Assembly (NCBI RefSeq): GCF_023630705.1
Contig: NZ_JALQEM010000038.1
Span: 1-64,000 of the forward strand
Length of the DNA: 64,000 nucleotides
Reading direction: 5' to 3'
From: Caballeronia sp. GAFFF1
GTDB lineage: Bacteria; Pseudomonadota; Gammaproteobacteria; Burkholderiales; Burkholderiaceae
Part shown: positions 17,402 through 26,511 of the stretch, piece after piece
Layout: every line of letters begins with the position of its first letter
Numbering within the stretch: the stretch's first letter is position 1
The notes under the pieces: model-generated
Seen by the model: only the letters and a program-made list of their open reading frames with translations
Database searches by the model: none
What the model was told of the DNA's origin: nothing
Translations under genes and position numbers: made by a program

Positions 17402-18289
17402 CTATCTATTGAATCGGTGTCGCGGGTTGACCTTGAAGAGCCGGCCCCATTCGTAATCGACGTGATCCGGACGTATCGGGAAAACTCCCGCGCCCGGCGT
17501 GAACGTAAGTTCCCCGAAGTAGATGTTTCCGTTGGCTTCGTAAAGATCGACTCTCACGTATTCGAACTCTTTCGCCAGCACGCCTGCGATTTCGAGCAGC
17601 GAATCCAGCGATGCGGGCGGCGGCGCAGGCGTGTCGCTACGGTGGTAGTGCCCGAACCAGATGTCCTGCAACCGCCACGCGGCGTCATACGTGTCGCCGC
17701 GAGGATGGTCGGTGAAGCGGCCCGATATAACCGTGATGAAAACCGTCTGCTGGCCGGATGGCGAGTTGAAGACGTGGAACTTCAGGTCAGCAGGGACCTC
17801 GCCATCTTCGGCGAGCAGCAGCGTTTCGAAGAAGATGCGCGGCTCGATCATGCGGTAATGGCGTTCTCGCGCCACTCTGTAGAAGGGCGTGGACAGCCAT
17901 TGTTCGGACAGCGCCGCGAGCTGCTCGAACGACACGCGGCTTTTGTCTTTCACCACCTCGACGAAACCGCTGCCGTGATTCGCCTTCATCACGAAGGACG
18001 AAGGCAAAGCATCGAAGACTTCTCTCGTGAAAGCGCCGGGTTCTGCGAGCAAAGGGATGAGATGTCGCGGACCGATCTTGTTCGCCACATAAACGCGAAC
18101 CTTCAGCTTGTCGGTCAGATCCATGTAACGCGGGTCGGGATAGAGACACCGATGCAGGATCTTCTCGTTGAACGTCCTGGGATTCCACATGTTCGGGAAT
18201 CGTCCGACGTTATGACGGTGCGAAATGCTTAAGAACACCGAGTCCGGCAGCCACGCCTTCGCGCCGTCGATGAGTGTCTTGGCAAACAT
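17402..18289 (-). CDS. TupA-like ATP-grasp protein, copy 1
   Basis: A 295-residue member of the TupA-like ATP-grasp family, named after an enzyme of teichuronopeptide synthesis. Recognisable blocks are GRFPNMWNPRTFNEKIL, CLYPDPRYMDLTDKLKVR, PSSFVMKANHGSGFV (nucleotide-binding region) and YFGELTFTPGAGV (metal ligand Glu). The protein should ligate an amino acid or peptide to a carbohydrate or similar acceptor with ATP; the acceptor is unknown. The frame is open to 18355, but MFAKTLIDG at 18289 aligns with the start of copy 2 at 21470-22363. The two are close paralogues. Confidence 0.85.
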   Translation of the reverse strand: MFAKTLIDGAKAWLPDSVFLSISHRHNVGRFPNMWNPRTFNEKILHRCLYPDPRYMDLTDKLKVRVYVANKIGPRHLIPLLAEPGAFTREVFDALPSSFVMKANHGSGFVEVVKDKSRVSFEQLAALSEQWLSTPFYRVARERHYRMIEPRIFFETLLLAEDGEVPADLKFHVFNSPSGQQTVFITVISGRFTDHPRGDTYDAAWRLQDIWFGHYHRSDTPAPPPASLDSLLEIAGVLAKEFEYVRVDLYEANGNIYFGELTFTPGAGVFPIRPDHVDYEWGRLFKVNPRHRFNR

Positions 18290-18454
18290 CCGGAAGCCCT
18301 CATGCCTCGGGGGAAGACAATGGAACGATCTTGTGCTCGTTATGGCTCGTTCCACCGGGAATAATTACAGCAAGAGATTCTTGCAAAGGGAAGACTAAAT
18401 GGAATGTGCGGATCACCACATTGCAACGCGGAGCCGCGTGGCCGACGCGCATCT

Positions 18455-19609
18455 TCAGTGCGCCTCTCCGCGGCCTTTGTTGGTGGCCGCCGTGCCCGCC
18501 GGCAATAAAGCGCGGAGGCGCGAACGCAGGTTGTCGCGCGAGTCCGGGACGCTGCTCGGCTTCCAGCTTTCGGTAGACGTCATCGCGGGATCGCCGGCCG
18601 GCGCGAGGCTTCCTGCGCCTGGCGCATCCGATGCGTCGTATTCGCCGCGTGCGGGTGCCGATGCCCGCTGCACGGTACGAGCACGCGGATGTGTCTTGTC
18701 GTTCTTCTTCGCATGGCGAACGGAACGCAGCGTGGGCGGCGGGTGAGCCGTCCTCTCGCTGGCATGCGCACGCGAACGCGTCGATGCGTGTCGCGCGCTT
18801 GCCGACGTGTGTTCGACGCGACCATGAGTCTGCGTCGCGGCCTTCGTGATTGCGGGCGAGGCTATCATCGCAGACGCTATTGAATGAGGCGCTTCAGGAA
18901 TGGGCGTGCTCGCTGCTTTGTTGATGTCGGGCGTTGCCTGTGACACTTGCGTTGCAACCGAGCCGTCGCACGCAGACAACGAAGCGAGCCAAGCAGGTCC
19001 CGCCGTCAAGCCGCATGACGCGATGTCAGCCGACGCGGGCAAGCCGAACGTGGCCCGGCCGGGCGCACCCGTCATCGCGAGAAAGTGTTGCTGAGCGAGC
19101 GAGACGGCTTCTTCGGGCGCGGGGCGTCCGGTCGCGTCATGGCGATCGGAACGAGTGGCCGGTGCAACTGCCTCGAGCTTATGAACAGTACCGGCGGCAC
19201 TGACGGGGTTTTCATGCGCCTCGTGAGCACCCGGACTGTTCGATATCCGCACCCACGCATAGATACCGATCAGCATGCACATGCCGACGACCAGCATGAC
19301 AATCGAGCTCGGCTTGACGGCGAAGGAGCTTGGCAATGAAAGCAAGGCTGCCGATTGATCCGCGCTGCCTGATGGCGTTGCATCGTTCGTTTGATTGCGT
19401 CGCATCTCGCCGACTTGCGACGAAGCGGCGCGTACCATTGCGCGCGCCGCTTCGTCGAATTCGAAGAGAGACGCCCGAGTTCGCGTCAGCACCGCGCCGT
19501 GCCGGTCTGCGCCGCAGTAGGGACACGATAGGTCATCCGCCGGCGATACGCTTTCGCAACGAGGACACACGACGCAGTAAAGCGATCGCCACTCTTCCCG
19601 CTGGTCCAT
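18455..19609 (-). CDS. Zinc-ribbon, single-pass membrane protein with low-complexity tail
   Basis: A 384-residue protein with an N-terminal zinc ribbon of two Cys pairs (CVVCPRCE and CPYCGADRHG). One membrane segment follows near residues 100-120 (VMLVVGMCMLIGIYAWV). A long tail rich in Ala, Ser, Thr, His and Arg comes after it. The frame is open to 19660; I choose 19609 because MDQREEWRSLYC leads straight into the ribbon, but neither start has a strong ribosome site. No enzymatic domain is visible. It lies 165 bases upstream of TupA-like copy 1 on the same strand. Function unknown. Confidence 0.65.
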   Translation of the reverse strand: MDQREEWRSLYCVVCPRCESVSPADDLSCPYCGADRHGAVLTRTRASLFEFDEAARAMVRAASSQVGEMRRNQTNDATPSGSADQSAALLSLPSSFAVKPSSIVMLVVGMCMLIGIYAWVRISNSPGAHEAHENPVSAAGTVHKLEAVAPATRSDRHDATGRPAPEEAVSLAQQHFLAMTGAPGRATFGLPASADIASCGLTAGPAWLASLSACDGSVATQVSQATPDINKAASTPIPEAPHSIASAMIASPAITKAATQTHGRVEHTSASARHASTRSRAHASERTAHPPPTLRSVRHAKKNDKTHPRARTVQRASAPARGEYDASDAPGAGSLAPAGDPAMTSTESWKPSSVPDSRDNLRSRLRALLPAGTAATNKGRGEAH

Positions 19610-20183
19610 GGTCACATATCGGTTGGAGCGCCGTCTGCGACGCGTTGGTGCATCGGTCAAGAAGACGATGTTTCAAACGACGAAACTACCGCACATCGGA
19701 AACGAACTGACCTTAGCACACCTATTTACGGTTAGGTAGCGGGAATGATCACTCGATACGATGCGTTCGATCCTTGTTCACGTTTTAATTTCGGCAGACA
19801 CCGACTGCCGTTTTCCTTACACTGAGCGCGTAGCCGACATGCAACAGAGATTGCAGGTACCATGCGGTTCCGTTGCAAGCCGCCGTTAGAGACGTGGCCT
19901 GATCGATGCTTAGATGCAAGCCGTTCGAATCGCTTCGGACATCGTGCTAAACGCTTTCTACATACAAACGGCGTGGTGACTTATCTGTCAGCCTGACATG
20001 GGTCTAACGGTGCGCGGCAGTCAGATAACGCGCCACTGCTAATAATTCATTCCTTTTTTGCCTAAGCTACTTTGAGACGGAATGCAGGTGGCGTTTTCGA
20101 CTCCTGACGCATAGACGTGCTCGACGCTGTCGGCGGCAAGGCCATGAAGAAGCGCGAGGACGCGCACGAAAAGGGAGAATGGC
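19610..20183. other. Divergent intergenic region, no gene seen
   Basis: About 570 bases between the zinc-ribbon gene (leftward) and the glycosyltransferase gene (rightward). It is clearly less GC-rich than the flanks around 19720-20060 and should hold the promoters of both directions. No convincing open frame, hairpin or operator was found. Confidence 0.5.
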
Positions 20184-21377
20184 GTGAAGGTTGGAATCTA
20201 CTGCGATTCGGGCATCAACGGCGGGCACGAGGAGATGCTCAAGCGTTTCATGTTGGCGCTCGTCGCGAACGCGCAGATTGAAACCTTGCATATCCTGGCG
20301 CCTCGACAAAACATCGCATTGTTCGGTTTCGTGGAAGACCTCGCGCGTGCCCATCCGAAAGTGCATACGATTGGCTTGTCATATACAGCAGAGTCGATAC
20401 GCGGGAATGCCTTCGCGCTACTTCGCATGACACGCTCGACCGCCTCCGTTCTCCGCGGGTTGAAACTGACGCGCCTACTCATCGCGCAAGGCACGATTGT
20501 TTCAGGACTCGCCGGGCTCTTCGCCGCGCGGCTGACAGGCACGCGCTCGGTGAGCTATCTCCCGCTCGTAGGCGACGGTCCCGACAGCGCTCGCCTCCTC
20601 GACCGGTTGAAATGGCTCGTGAAGCGCGGCGTGTACCGCATGCCGGACGAATTCATCACGCTCAACGAACATCTGCGCGCGAAGCTGCGCACGCTCGCAC
20701 CGAACGCGCGCACCACGATACTCGCGAATTGCGTGGACGACCGCTTCGCACAGTCCACGCTCACGCGGTCAGCAGCCCGCGCCATGCTCGGCCTGCCGGA
20801 CGACGAGACGACCATCATTGCGCATATCGGGCGCATCGACTTCAGACATAAGCGACAAGACTTTCTGCTCGAATCCATAGAGCGACACCCCGACGCCTTC
20901 GAGCGCGCGATCGTACTCATCGTCGGTGAAGGACCGGACGCGCAACGCACGGCGGACTGGGTGCAAGCAAGCCCGGTCTTGTCTGCTCACGTTCGAATGA
21001 TGGGCGCGCAGGCTGACGTGCTGCCCTATATCGCGGCGAGTGACGCCCTGGTGTTGCCGTCGGCTTTCGAAGGCGTGCCGCTCGTCATGATCGAAGCGGT
21101 GCTGGCGGAGCGCCCGATCGTCGTATCGCGGGTGTCCGGGCTCGATGCTTACCTTCCGGAAACGTTGCTCTTCCCTCCCGGCGATCACACTGCATTCGTG
21201 CAACGCATCTTCGCGGCGCGCGAGGTTCCGATGGCTGCGCTCGCGGCCGAGTTCCGTCGCCGCTTCTCGCGTGAGACCTTCGAGGCACAGGCTCAACGCG
21301 CGATGACGCTACCGCTTCCATCGCGTGATGCGTTCGACGCTGCTTCGCCTCCGCGCCCAGACGTGCTTGAAAAATGA
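20184..21377 (+). CDS. Glycosyltransferase (GT4-like, GT-B fold)
   Basis: A 397-residue glycosyltransferase. The C-terminal half has the family 4 features: HIGRIDFRHKRQDFLLES, the VGEGPD nucleotide-sugar loop, PYIAASDALVLPSAFEGVPLV, and the Glu-x7-Glu motif in EGVPLVMIEA. The N-terminus MKVGIYCDSGINGGHEEM forms the acceptor side. It begins with GTG at 20184, preceded by AAGGGA; the nearby ATG is out of frame. It would transfer a sugar onto a polysaccharide or lipid acceptor in the cytoplasm. It sits between two TupA-like genes, which suggests a shared glycan pathway. Confidence 0.88.
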   Translation: MKVGIYCDSGINGGHEEMLKRFMLALVANAQIETLHILAPRQNIALFGFVEDLARAHPKVHTIGLSYTAESIRGNAFALLRMTRSTASVLRGLKLTRLLIAQGTIVSGLAGLFAARLTGTRSVSYLPLVGDGPDSARLLDRLKWLVKRGVYRMPDEFITLNEHLRAKLRTLAPNARTTILANCVDDRFAQSTLTRSAARAMLGLPDDETTIIAHIGRIDFRHKRQDFLLESIERHPDAFERAIVLIVGEGPDAQRTADWVQASPVLSAHVRMMGAQADVLPYIAASDALVLPSAFEGVPLVMIEAVLAERPIVVSRVSGLDAYLPETLLFPPGDHTAFVQRIFAAREVPMAALAAEFRRRFSRETFEAQAQRAMTLPLPSRDAFDAASPPRPDVLEK

Positions 21378-21401
21378 TGTCGGATCGAGCGACGAGAGAA
21401 A

Positions 21402-21424
21402 ACGGCTACGCGAAGCGTAGCCGT
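21402..21424 (-). terminator. Rho-independent terminator for TupA-like copy 2
   Basis: A perfect 10-base stem ACGGCTACGC with a 3-base loop lies between two convergent genes. Read on the minus strand it is followed by TTTTCTC, a reasonable U-tract, so it should end the transcript coming from 22363-21470. On the plus strand there is no U-tract after the stem, so its effect on the glycosyltransferase transcript is less certain. Confidence 0.75.
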
Positions 21425-21469
21425 CTGAGCGATGCGGTGTGCCGCGCGCCGTTGTGGCGCGCGCGAGAG

Positions 21470-22363
21470 TTACGCTCCGGCGTGCAGCGGCCGGCGTGTC
21501 ATCTGCAGAAGCCGGCCCCATTCATAGTCGACGCTTTCGGGAAGCATCCGCAACACGCCTGCGCCCGGCGTGAACGTTAGTTCGCCGAAGTAAATGTCAT
21601 CGTTGCGCGAGTACAGATCGACACGCACGTATTCGAAGTCTCTCGCGAGCGCGTTCGCGACTTCGAGCAACGCGTCGAGGTTCTCGGGGCGGGGAACGGG
21701 TGTGTCGCTGCGGGCGTATGCGCCAAAAGTGATGTCCTGCACGTTCCAGTTGACGTCGAAGATATCGCCGCGCGGCGTCTCTCCGAATCGATCGGAAATC
21801 ACCATGATGTAGATGGTCTGCTTGCCCGACTTCTCATTGAATACGTGAAACTTCAGGTCGGCGGGCACGACGCCGTTGTCATCGAGAAGCAGCGTTTCGA
21901 AGTACACGCGCGGCTTGATCGCGCGATAGTGCCGTTCCCGCGCGATCTTGTAGAAGTCGGTCGCGAGCCACTCTTGCGCGAGCGCCGCGAGTTCCTCGAA
22001 CGTCGTATCCTTCTTGTCCCGCACGACCTTCACGAAGCCGCTGCCGTGGTTCGCCTTCATCACGAACTCGTTGGGCAGCTGGTCGAAGACGGTCCTGGTG
22101 AACACGGCGGGTTCGGCGATCAACGGAATCAGATACTGCGGGCCGATCTTTCGCGCGATAAAGTCGCGCACCGCGAGCTTGTCGCTGAGATCCACGTAGC
22201 GCGGATCCGGGTGCAGGCAGCGGCTGAGGATCTGTTCGTTGAAGGTCAGCGGACGCTTGAGATTGGGAAATCGCCCGATCCTGCGGCGATGCACGAAGCT
22301 CAAGAAGACGTCGTCGGGCAGAAAGACTTTAGCGCTGTCAAGGAGCCTTTTCGAAAGCGACAT
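21470..22363 (-). CDS. TupA-like ATP-grasp protein, copy 2
   Basis: A 297-residue paralogue of the protein at 17402-18289, sharing every diagnostic block: GRFPNLKRPLTFNEQILSR, LHPDPRYVDLSDKL, NEFVMKANHGSGFVKVV and YFGELTFTPGAGV. Length and start agree with copy 1. It is convergent with the glycosyltransferase gene and has its own terminator. Two paralogues around one glycosyltransferase suggest two related ligation steps or two acceptors in one surface-polymer pathway; this is inferred, and the family has few characterised members. Confidence 0.85.
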   Translation of the reverse strand: MSLSKRLLDSAKVFLPDDVFLSFVHRRRIGRFPNLKRPLTFNEQILSRCLHPDPRYVDLSDKLAVRDFIARKIGPQYLIPLIAEPAVFTRTVFDQLPNEFVMKANHGSGFVKVVRDKKDTTFEELAALAQEWLATDFYKIARERHYRAIKPRVYFETLLLDDNGVVPADLKFHVFNEKSGKQTIYIMVISDRFGETPRGDIFDVNWNVQDITFGAYARSDTPVPRPENLDALLEVANALARDFEYVRVDLYSRNDDIYFGELTFTPGAGVLRMLPESVDYEWGRLLQMTRRPLHAGA

Positions 22364-22946
22364 CCGGTTATCCCCCTGTAAATGTCATGTAATGTTCAGG
22401 CGCGATTCGCGGCCCACGGTGGCGGGCGCCTCGGGCTTTTCACCGGTTAGGTGTATCCCCGAAATCGTCCCAAAGGCAGCGGTCTGACCACCGTGCGGAA
22501 GCGTACACAGCACCCCAGAAACGGTTGCCTGCGGATTTTCCTTGTATTAGCCGTTAGAAAATGCCGCGTGACGCGCATTGACTTTTGCGGGAGTGCCGAT
22601 GACCGCATGTTTTCGCCGCAGCATGGAGCAAGAGCGATTCCCGATTAATGCGGCCCGCATCGAGCGACGTGCGAAAGGCGTTATGCGGAGGCGTCTGCTG
22701 AATGACCTCACGGCGATGAACGCCTTGCAACGTAAGGCGCTCGCTGAAAATCAGCGTCCGCCATTTGTCTCGAAGCAAGGCGCTTGGATTATCGGGTAGG
22801 GTTTTATCCGGCGGCTAAATCATGGAGTCATTGCGCGCCATGCTGTTTCGCTTTTTCACCGGAAACTGCGAAATCTGCTATGCGCTTTTGCTAAACGAAA
22901 ATCATTTTCGCTAGCTGTTTCACCTGCGCAGATAAAGCCGACGCGC
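22364..22946. other. Intergenic stretch, no supported gene
   Basis: About 580 bases. Short overlapping frames exist on both strands near 22554-22799, but none has a ribosome site or a recognisable protein, and I do not call them. The first 100 bases should hold the promoter of TupA-like copy 2. No repeat or hairpin stood out. Confidence 0.5.
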
Positions 22947-23225
22947 CTATTCAGCCGTCTCATCAGACAAATCGCTGAATAGATCAGGCGTCGCCGCAGC
23001 CACGGGTTGCCGCGCCTGCAGGTTGCCGCCCCGCACCTCTTCGAGGACATCGGGCGGAAGCCAGAGATCTTCCATTGCGCCGATGCCCCGTTCGATCATC
23101 TGCTGCAAAAAGAATGATTGCTTGCGTCCCGTTACTTCCGCCAGTAGCCGCAATCTCTGCTCGATTGCCGGCTCGACTCGTACCGCGACCACCTTCAACT
23201 TGTTTTCGGCGGTCCTTCTCAACAT
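22947..23225 (-). CDS. Ribbon-helix-helix protein (orphan antitoxin-like)
   Basis: A 92-residue protein whose first 50 residues fit a ribbon-helix-helix fold: a strand (KVVAVRVEPAIEQRL) followed by two helices (RLLAEVTGRKQSFFLQQMIERG). This is the pattern of RelB/DinJ/CopG-type antitoxins and small repressors. AAGGAG lies just before the ATG. No toxin gene is found in the 400 bases on either side, so it may be a solitary regulator or what is left of a toxin-antitoxin pair. Confidence 0.7.
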   Translation of the reverse strand: MLRRTAENKLKVVAVRVEPAIEQRLRLLAEVTGRKQSFFLQQMIERGIGAMEDLWLPPDVLEEVRGGNLQARQPVAAATPDLFSDLSDETAE

Positions 23226-23419
23226 CTGCTCCTTCGTGGCGACAAACGAATCCCTTACACGCGCCGCGCAGCCGCGAACGCAGCGGTGCTTCTACCACGA
23301 AGCAGCAGCGCGTCGCAATGTCTTTCTGTTCCAGCCGGTTTACTGCTCATGAAAAAACCGCGCAATGCCACGGAGTGACAGTGCGCGGCAAACACCCGCT
23401 TGGAGTCCGTCGATAAGAC

Positions 23420-25186
23420 TTACGGCGCGGCTACGCCCTGAGTCTTCGGGGTATAGGGCGTGTAGAGGCTCGATCCGGCCCAGGCAGGCGCGACGCCCGT
23501 GTACAACGCGGCGCCTTGCGTGTAGTTCGCGCCATCGTGCCAGTCGCCGCTGCCGGTGTACTTCGCCACCGCCGGATACGGATAGACCGGGCGCGTTGCC
23601 GTGACCTTGTCGCTCGAGTCGGTTTGATAGGTCATGACCGCATTGGGCGACGAACCGTGCTCGACCCAGCCAGTGATTTGCGAAACGAGGTCGATGTTAG
23701 GGAAGCCCTCGCCGCCGCCGCAGTGACCGACGCCCGGCACCAGATAGAGACGCGTGAACTCGCTCGCGCTCGCAGCGCCCATGGTGTTTTGCACCGCCTG
23801 GTAATACGCAATCGTGAAGAGCGGCGAGATATGCTGATCCGCCCAGCCATGCCACAGAATCAGCTTGCCGCCGGCCTTCTTGAAAGCGGACAGGTCGGGA
23901 TTCGTTGCATCGTTGAGCGGATGGTTGGCCTGCAAGTAGTTAGGATAGAAGCTCGCGTCGCGATAGCCGAAAGTGTCGATGTTCGGCGTCGTCGGCGATC
24001 CCGTGAAGATCAGGTTGTACGCGCCGCTCACGATCATATAGCTGAAGAGGCTGGTGACGGGCACCGGCGCATCCGTCGACTTGGACGTCGGCAGTTCGAC
24101 GCCCGGCCAGTTCACCTCAGAGCCGTACTGCGGCGCGCCCGCGAGCATGCGCACGCCGGTGGTCGCATCGGTCGGGCCGGTGTAGATCTTCGTGGCCGTC
24201 GCGACTTCCGCCGCTGTCAGACAGCTGCTGGTATCGGACGCGTTCGCGCCGCACTGGATCGTCGCCGGATCGAAATGGCAAGTACGCGGATCGGCGATCA
24301 AGCCGTCGGGCGCGCCCGATTGCCCCCCGCACGCGGCCACGACCGCCTTGTGCAGCACTGCGGCCTTGTCCGCATAGAGCACGGCCTTGCCGGCGCTCGT
24401 GCCCGTCGTGCTGTTCGATTCGACGCTCCAGCCGTGATAGAGCGAGTTCTGCACCTGGAAATGCGCGGCCGGCGCGCCCGCGACGACGCCGTTGTAGTCA
24501 GACGGATAACGCTGCGCGGCCATCAACGCTTCGCGTCCGCCGTCCGAGCAGCCGACGAAGTACGAATACTTCTGCGCCTGTCCGTAGTACGTCTGGATCA
24601 GCTTCTTCGCGGCGAGCGTCGTGATGTGCTGGCCGCGATACGCGAAGTCGGCCTGCTTCTGCGGGTCGGTCGTCCATGACGAATCCTGTCCCGAGTGTCC
24701 CATGTCGGTCGCCGCCGTCACAAAGCCGCCTTGCTGCACGAGGGGGCACGTGTAGCTGAAGCTGAACGAGCTCTGCTTGGTCGGGTCGCTCAGATTGCCG
24801 CAGAGTCCGCCGCAACCCAGTTCAGCGAAACGCTGCGTCCATGAATCGACGGGCAGCGCGACCTCGAAGGTGTTCGACGGCGCGAGCGTGCCTTTGACCG
24901 TGCAGAAGTTGACCGTCGCGCCGTTGATGGTTGCGGCGGTGACGGTGGCCGATGTGATGGAACTGCCCGCGCCGCCGACATCGCTGATATCGAGCGAGGC
25001 GAGCTTCGAACAATCGACGACCGGCTTCACGACCGACAAAGCCGCACTGCTGGAACTGCCGCTGCCGCTGCTTCCGCCGCACGCCGCGACCATCGCAGCG
25101 GCGATGCACGCCACGCAAAGCGTCAGCAGCGACACTGCGCCCGCGGGTGCGCGCGTGAATCGCGCAAGTAGTCTCGTGACTGTCAT
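23420..25186 (-). CDS. Tannase/feruloyl esterase family protein, probable lipoprotein
   Basis: A 588-residue secreted hydrolase of the tannase family. Catalytic parts are GCSDGG (Ser214 nucleophile), LWHGWADQHISP (Asp) and VPGVGHCGGGEG (His), with Cys residues beside Ser and His as in the family's CS-D-HC motif. The N-terminus ends in AAMVAAC followed by a Gly/Ser linker, so a lipid anchor is likely. The frame is open to 25666, but GGAGATC before the ATG at 25186 supports this start. It would split phenolic esters such as gallates or ferulates. A porin gene lies 59 bases upstream on the same strand. Confidence 0.9.
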   Translation of the reverse strand: MTVTRLLARFTRAPAGAVSLLTLCVACIAAAMVAACGGSSGSGSSSSAALSVVKPVVDCSKLASLDISDVGGAGSSITSATVTAATINGATVNFCTVKGTLAPSNTFEVALPVDSWTQRFAELGCGGLCGNLSDPTKQSSFSFSYTCPLVQQGGFVTAATDMGHSGQDSSWTTDPQKQADFAYRGQHITTLAAKKLIQTYYGQAQKYSYFVGCSDGGREALMAAQRYPSDYNGVVAGAPAAHFQVQNSLYHGWSVESNSTTGTSAGKAVLYADKAAVLHKAVVAACGGQSGAPDGLIADPRTCHFDPATIQCGANASDTSSCLTAAEVATATKIYTGPTDATTGVRMLAGAPQYGSEVNWPGVELPTSKSTDAPVPVTSLFSYMIVSGAYNLIFTGSPTTPNIDTFGYRDASFYPNYLQANHPLNDATNPDLSAFKKAGGKLILWHGWADQHISPLFTIAYYQAVQNTMGAASASEFTRLYLVPGVGHCGGGEGFPNIDLVSQITGWVEHGSSPNAVMTYQTDSSDKVTATRPVYPYPAVAKYTGSGDWHDGANYTQGAALYTGVAPAWAGSSLYTPYTPKTQGVAAP

Positions 25187-25245
25187 GGTGATCTCCATGC
25201 TATGTTGGTTCGTTGTACGTATTGTTTCTTCGAGTTGAATGCGGC

Positions 25246-26511
25246 TTAGAAGCGGTGGATGATGCCCACGCCTGCGCCGAACATGTTGCGCGTGGCCGAC
25301 GGCGCATTCTGGAAGCCGTCGCCGAGCGTCGCGTTCGCCGTCACCTGACGACCCGGCGTGTTGTTGGCACCCGGCGCGGACAGCGTATTGCCGTTCGCGC
25401 GCTGGAACGCTTCGAGCGCATAGAAGCCCGTGCGCTTCGAGAGCGCGTAGTACTGGGACAGGTTGAACTGGTGATACGTCGCCGCGCTCGTGATGCCGTT
25501 CGCCTTGCTCGTCCACGTGTAGCTGTAGCCCGCGGCGAGATCCCATGCCGACGATGCCTTCCAGTGCAGCACCGTGCCCGCCGTATTGAAGATGGCTTCG
25601 TCGGTGAAGAGCGAGTTGATGCCCGGGATGTACTGCACGTTCGAATACGTCACCGAGATGTCCCACGCGCTGTTGAACGCGTAGCCGCCCGCGACGGCGA
25701 AGCGGTTCTGCGCCTGCGCGCGCTGATAGCCCGCGGTGAGCGCCGAGACGCCGGGCTGGCCGGTGCCGTCGGTGGCCGCGGTGTTGTTGACGACCGCCGA
25801 GCTGCCGCTATAGATGCCGCCGCCGTTGGCCGCATTGTTGAAGCGTTCGAACGCGACCGTCATGCCGACCGGACCCTGCGCGTACTGCACCGCCGCCGAC
25901 CACGCCGAGCCTTGGTAGGCGCTGCCCGGCACGCCTGCGAACGAGTACGAGCTGCTCACCGTGAAGCCGTACAGCTTCGGCGACGTGTACACGACCGAGT
26001 TGTTGGCCCGGTAGATCGTGTCCATGTTGTCGATATCGCCGGGGTGCGCGCCGAAGTAGCCGGTCAGCCAGTTCGTCGGGCTATACGGCGAAAGCAGCGT
26101 GTAGTACGACGTGTACTGACGGCCCAACGTCAGCGTGCCGAAGTTCGCGTTCGTGAGGCCGACCCACGCCTGACGGCCGAACATCGCGTTGGTGAACTGC
26201 TGGCTGCCGCTATTGATATCGAAGCCCGATTCCAGCTGGAAGATGGCCTTGTAGCCGCCGCCCAGATCTTCCGCGCCCTTCAGGCCAAAGCGGCTGCCCG
26301 CCCAGATACCCGAGGCCATCTTGACGTTCGAGCGGCCCGGCGCCGAGCGCGCCAGATTCGTCTGGCTGTTCTGATAGACGATTGAATCGTCGACGATACC
26401 GTACAGCGTCACGCTGCTTTGCGCGAAAACAGGCGCGGCGATGGCCGCGGTTCCTGCAATCATCCCTGCCCCTAACTGCTTCAGTCGACGTCTCACGTTT
26501 GAATCCCTCAT
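25246..26511 (-). CDS. Gram-negative porin (Burkholderia type)
   Basis: A 421-residue outer-membrane porin. The signal peptide ends at APVFAQ, and the mature start SSVTLYGIVDDSIVYQ is the hallmark of beta-proteobacterial porins. The eyelet-like loop and strands such as RFGLKGAEDLGGGYKAIFQLE are clear, and the chain ends in IIHRF with the C-terminal Phe needed for outer-membrane assembly. It forms a trimeric diffusion channel. Together with the tannase-like gene 59 bases downstream it may serve uptake of released phenolic acids (inference from position). Confidence 0.93.
   Translation of the reverse strand: MRDSNVRRRLKQLGAGMIAGTAAIAAPVFAQSSVTLYGIVDDSIVYQNSQTNLARSAPGRSNVKMASGIWAGSRFGLKGAEDLGGGYKAIFQLESGFDINSGSQQFTNAMFGRQAWVGLTNANFGTLTLGRQYTSYYTLLSPYSPTNWLTGYFGAHPGDIDNMDTIYRANNSVVYTSPKLYGFTVSSSYSFAGVPGSAYQGSAWSAAVQYAQGPVGMTVAFERFNNAANGGGIYSGSSAVVNNTAATDGTGQPGVSALTAGYQRAQAQNRFAVAGGYAFNSAWDISVTYSNVQYIPGINSLFTDEAIFNTAGTVLHWKASSAWDLAAGYSYTWTSKANGITSAATYHQFNLSQYYALSKRTGFYALEAFQRANGNTLSAPGANNTPGRQVTANATLGDGFQNAPSATRNMFGAGVGIIHRF

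Noticed and set aside
22578..22799. 73-codon plus-strand frame
   Set aside because: Overlaps a minus-strand frame of equal length; neither has support.
23516..24679. Long arginine-rich plus-strand frame opposite the tannase-like gene
   Set aside because: It is a shadow of the minus-strand gene: wobble-GC codons on one strand make long open frames on the other. No ribosome site, no motifs.
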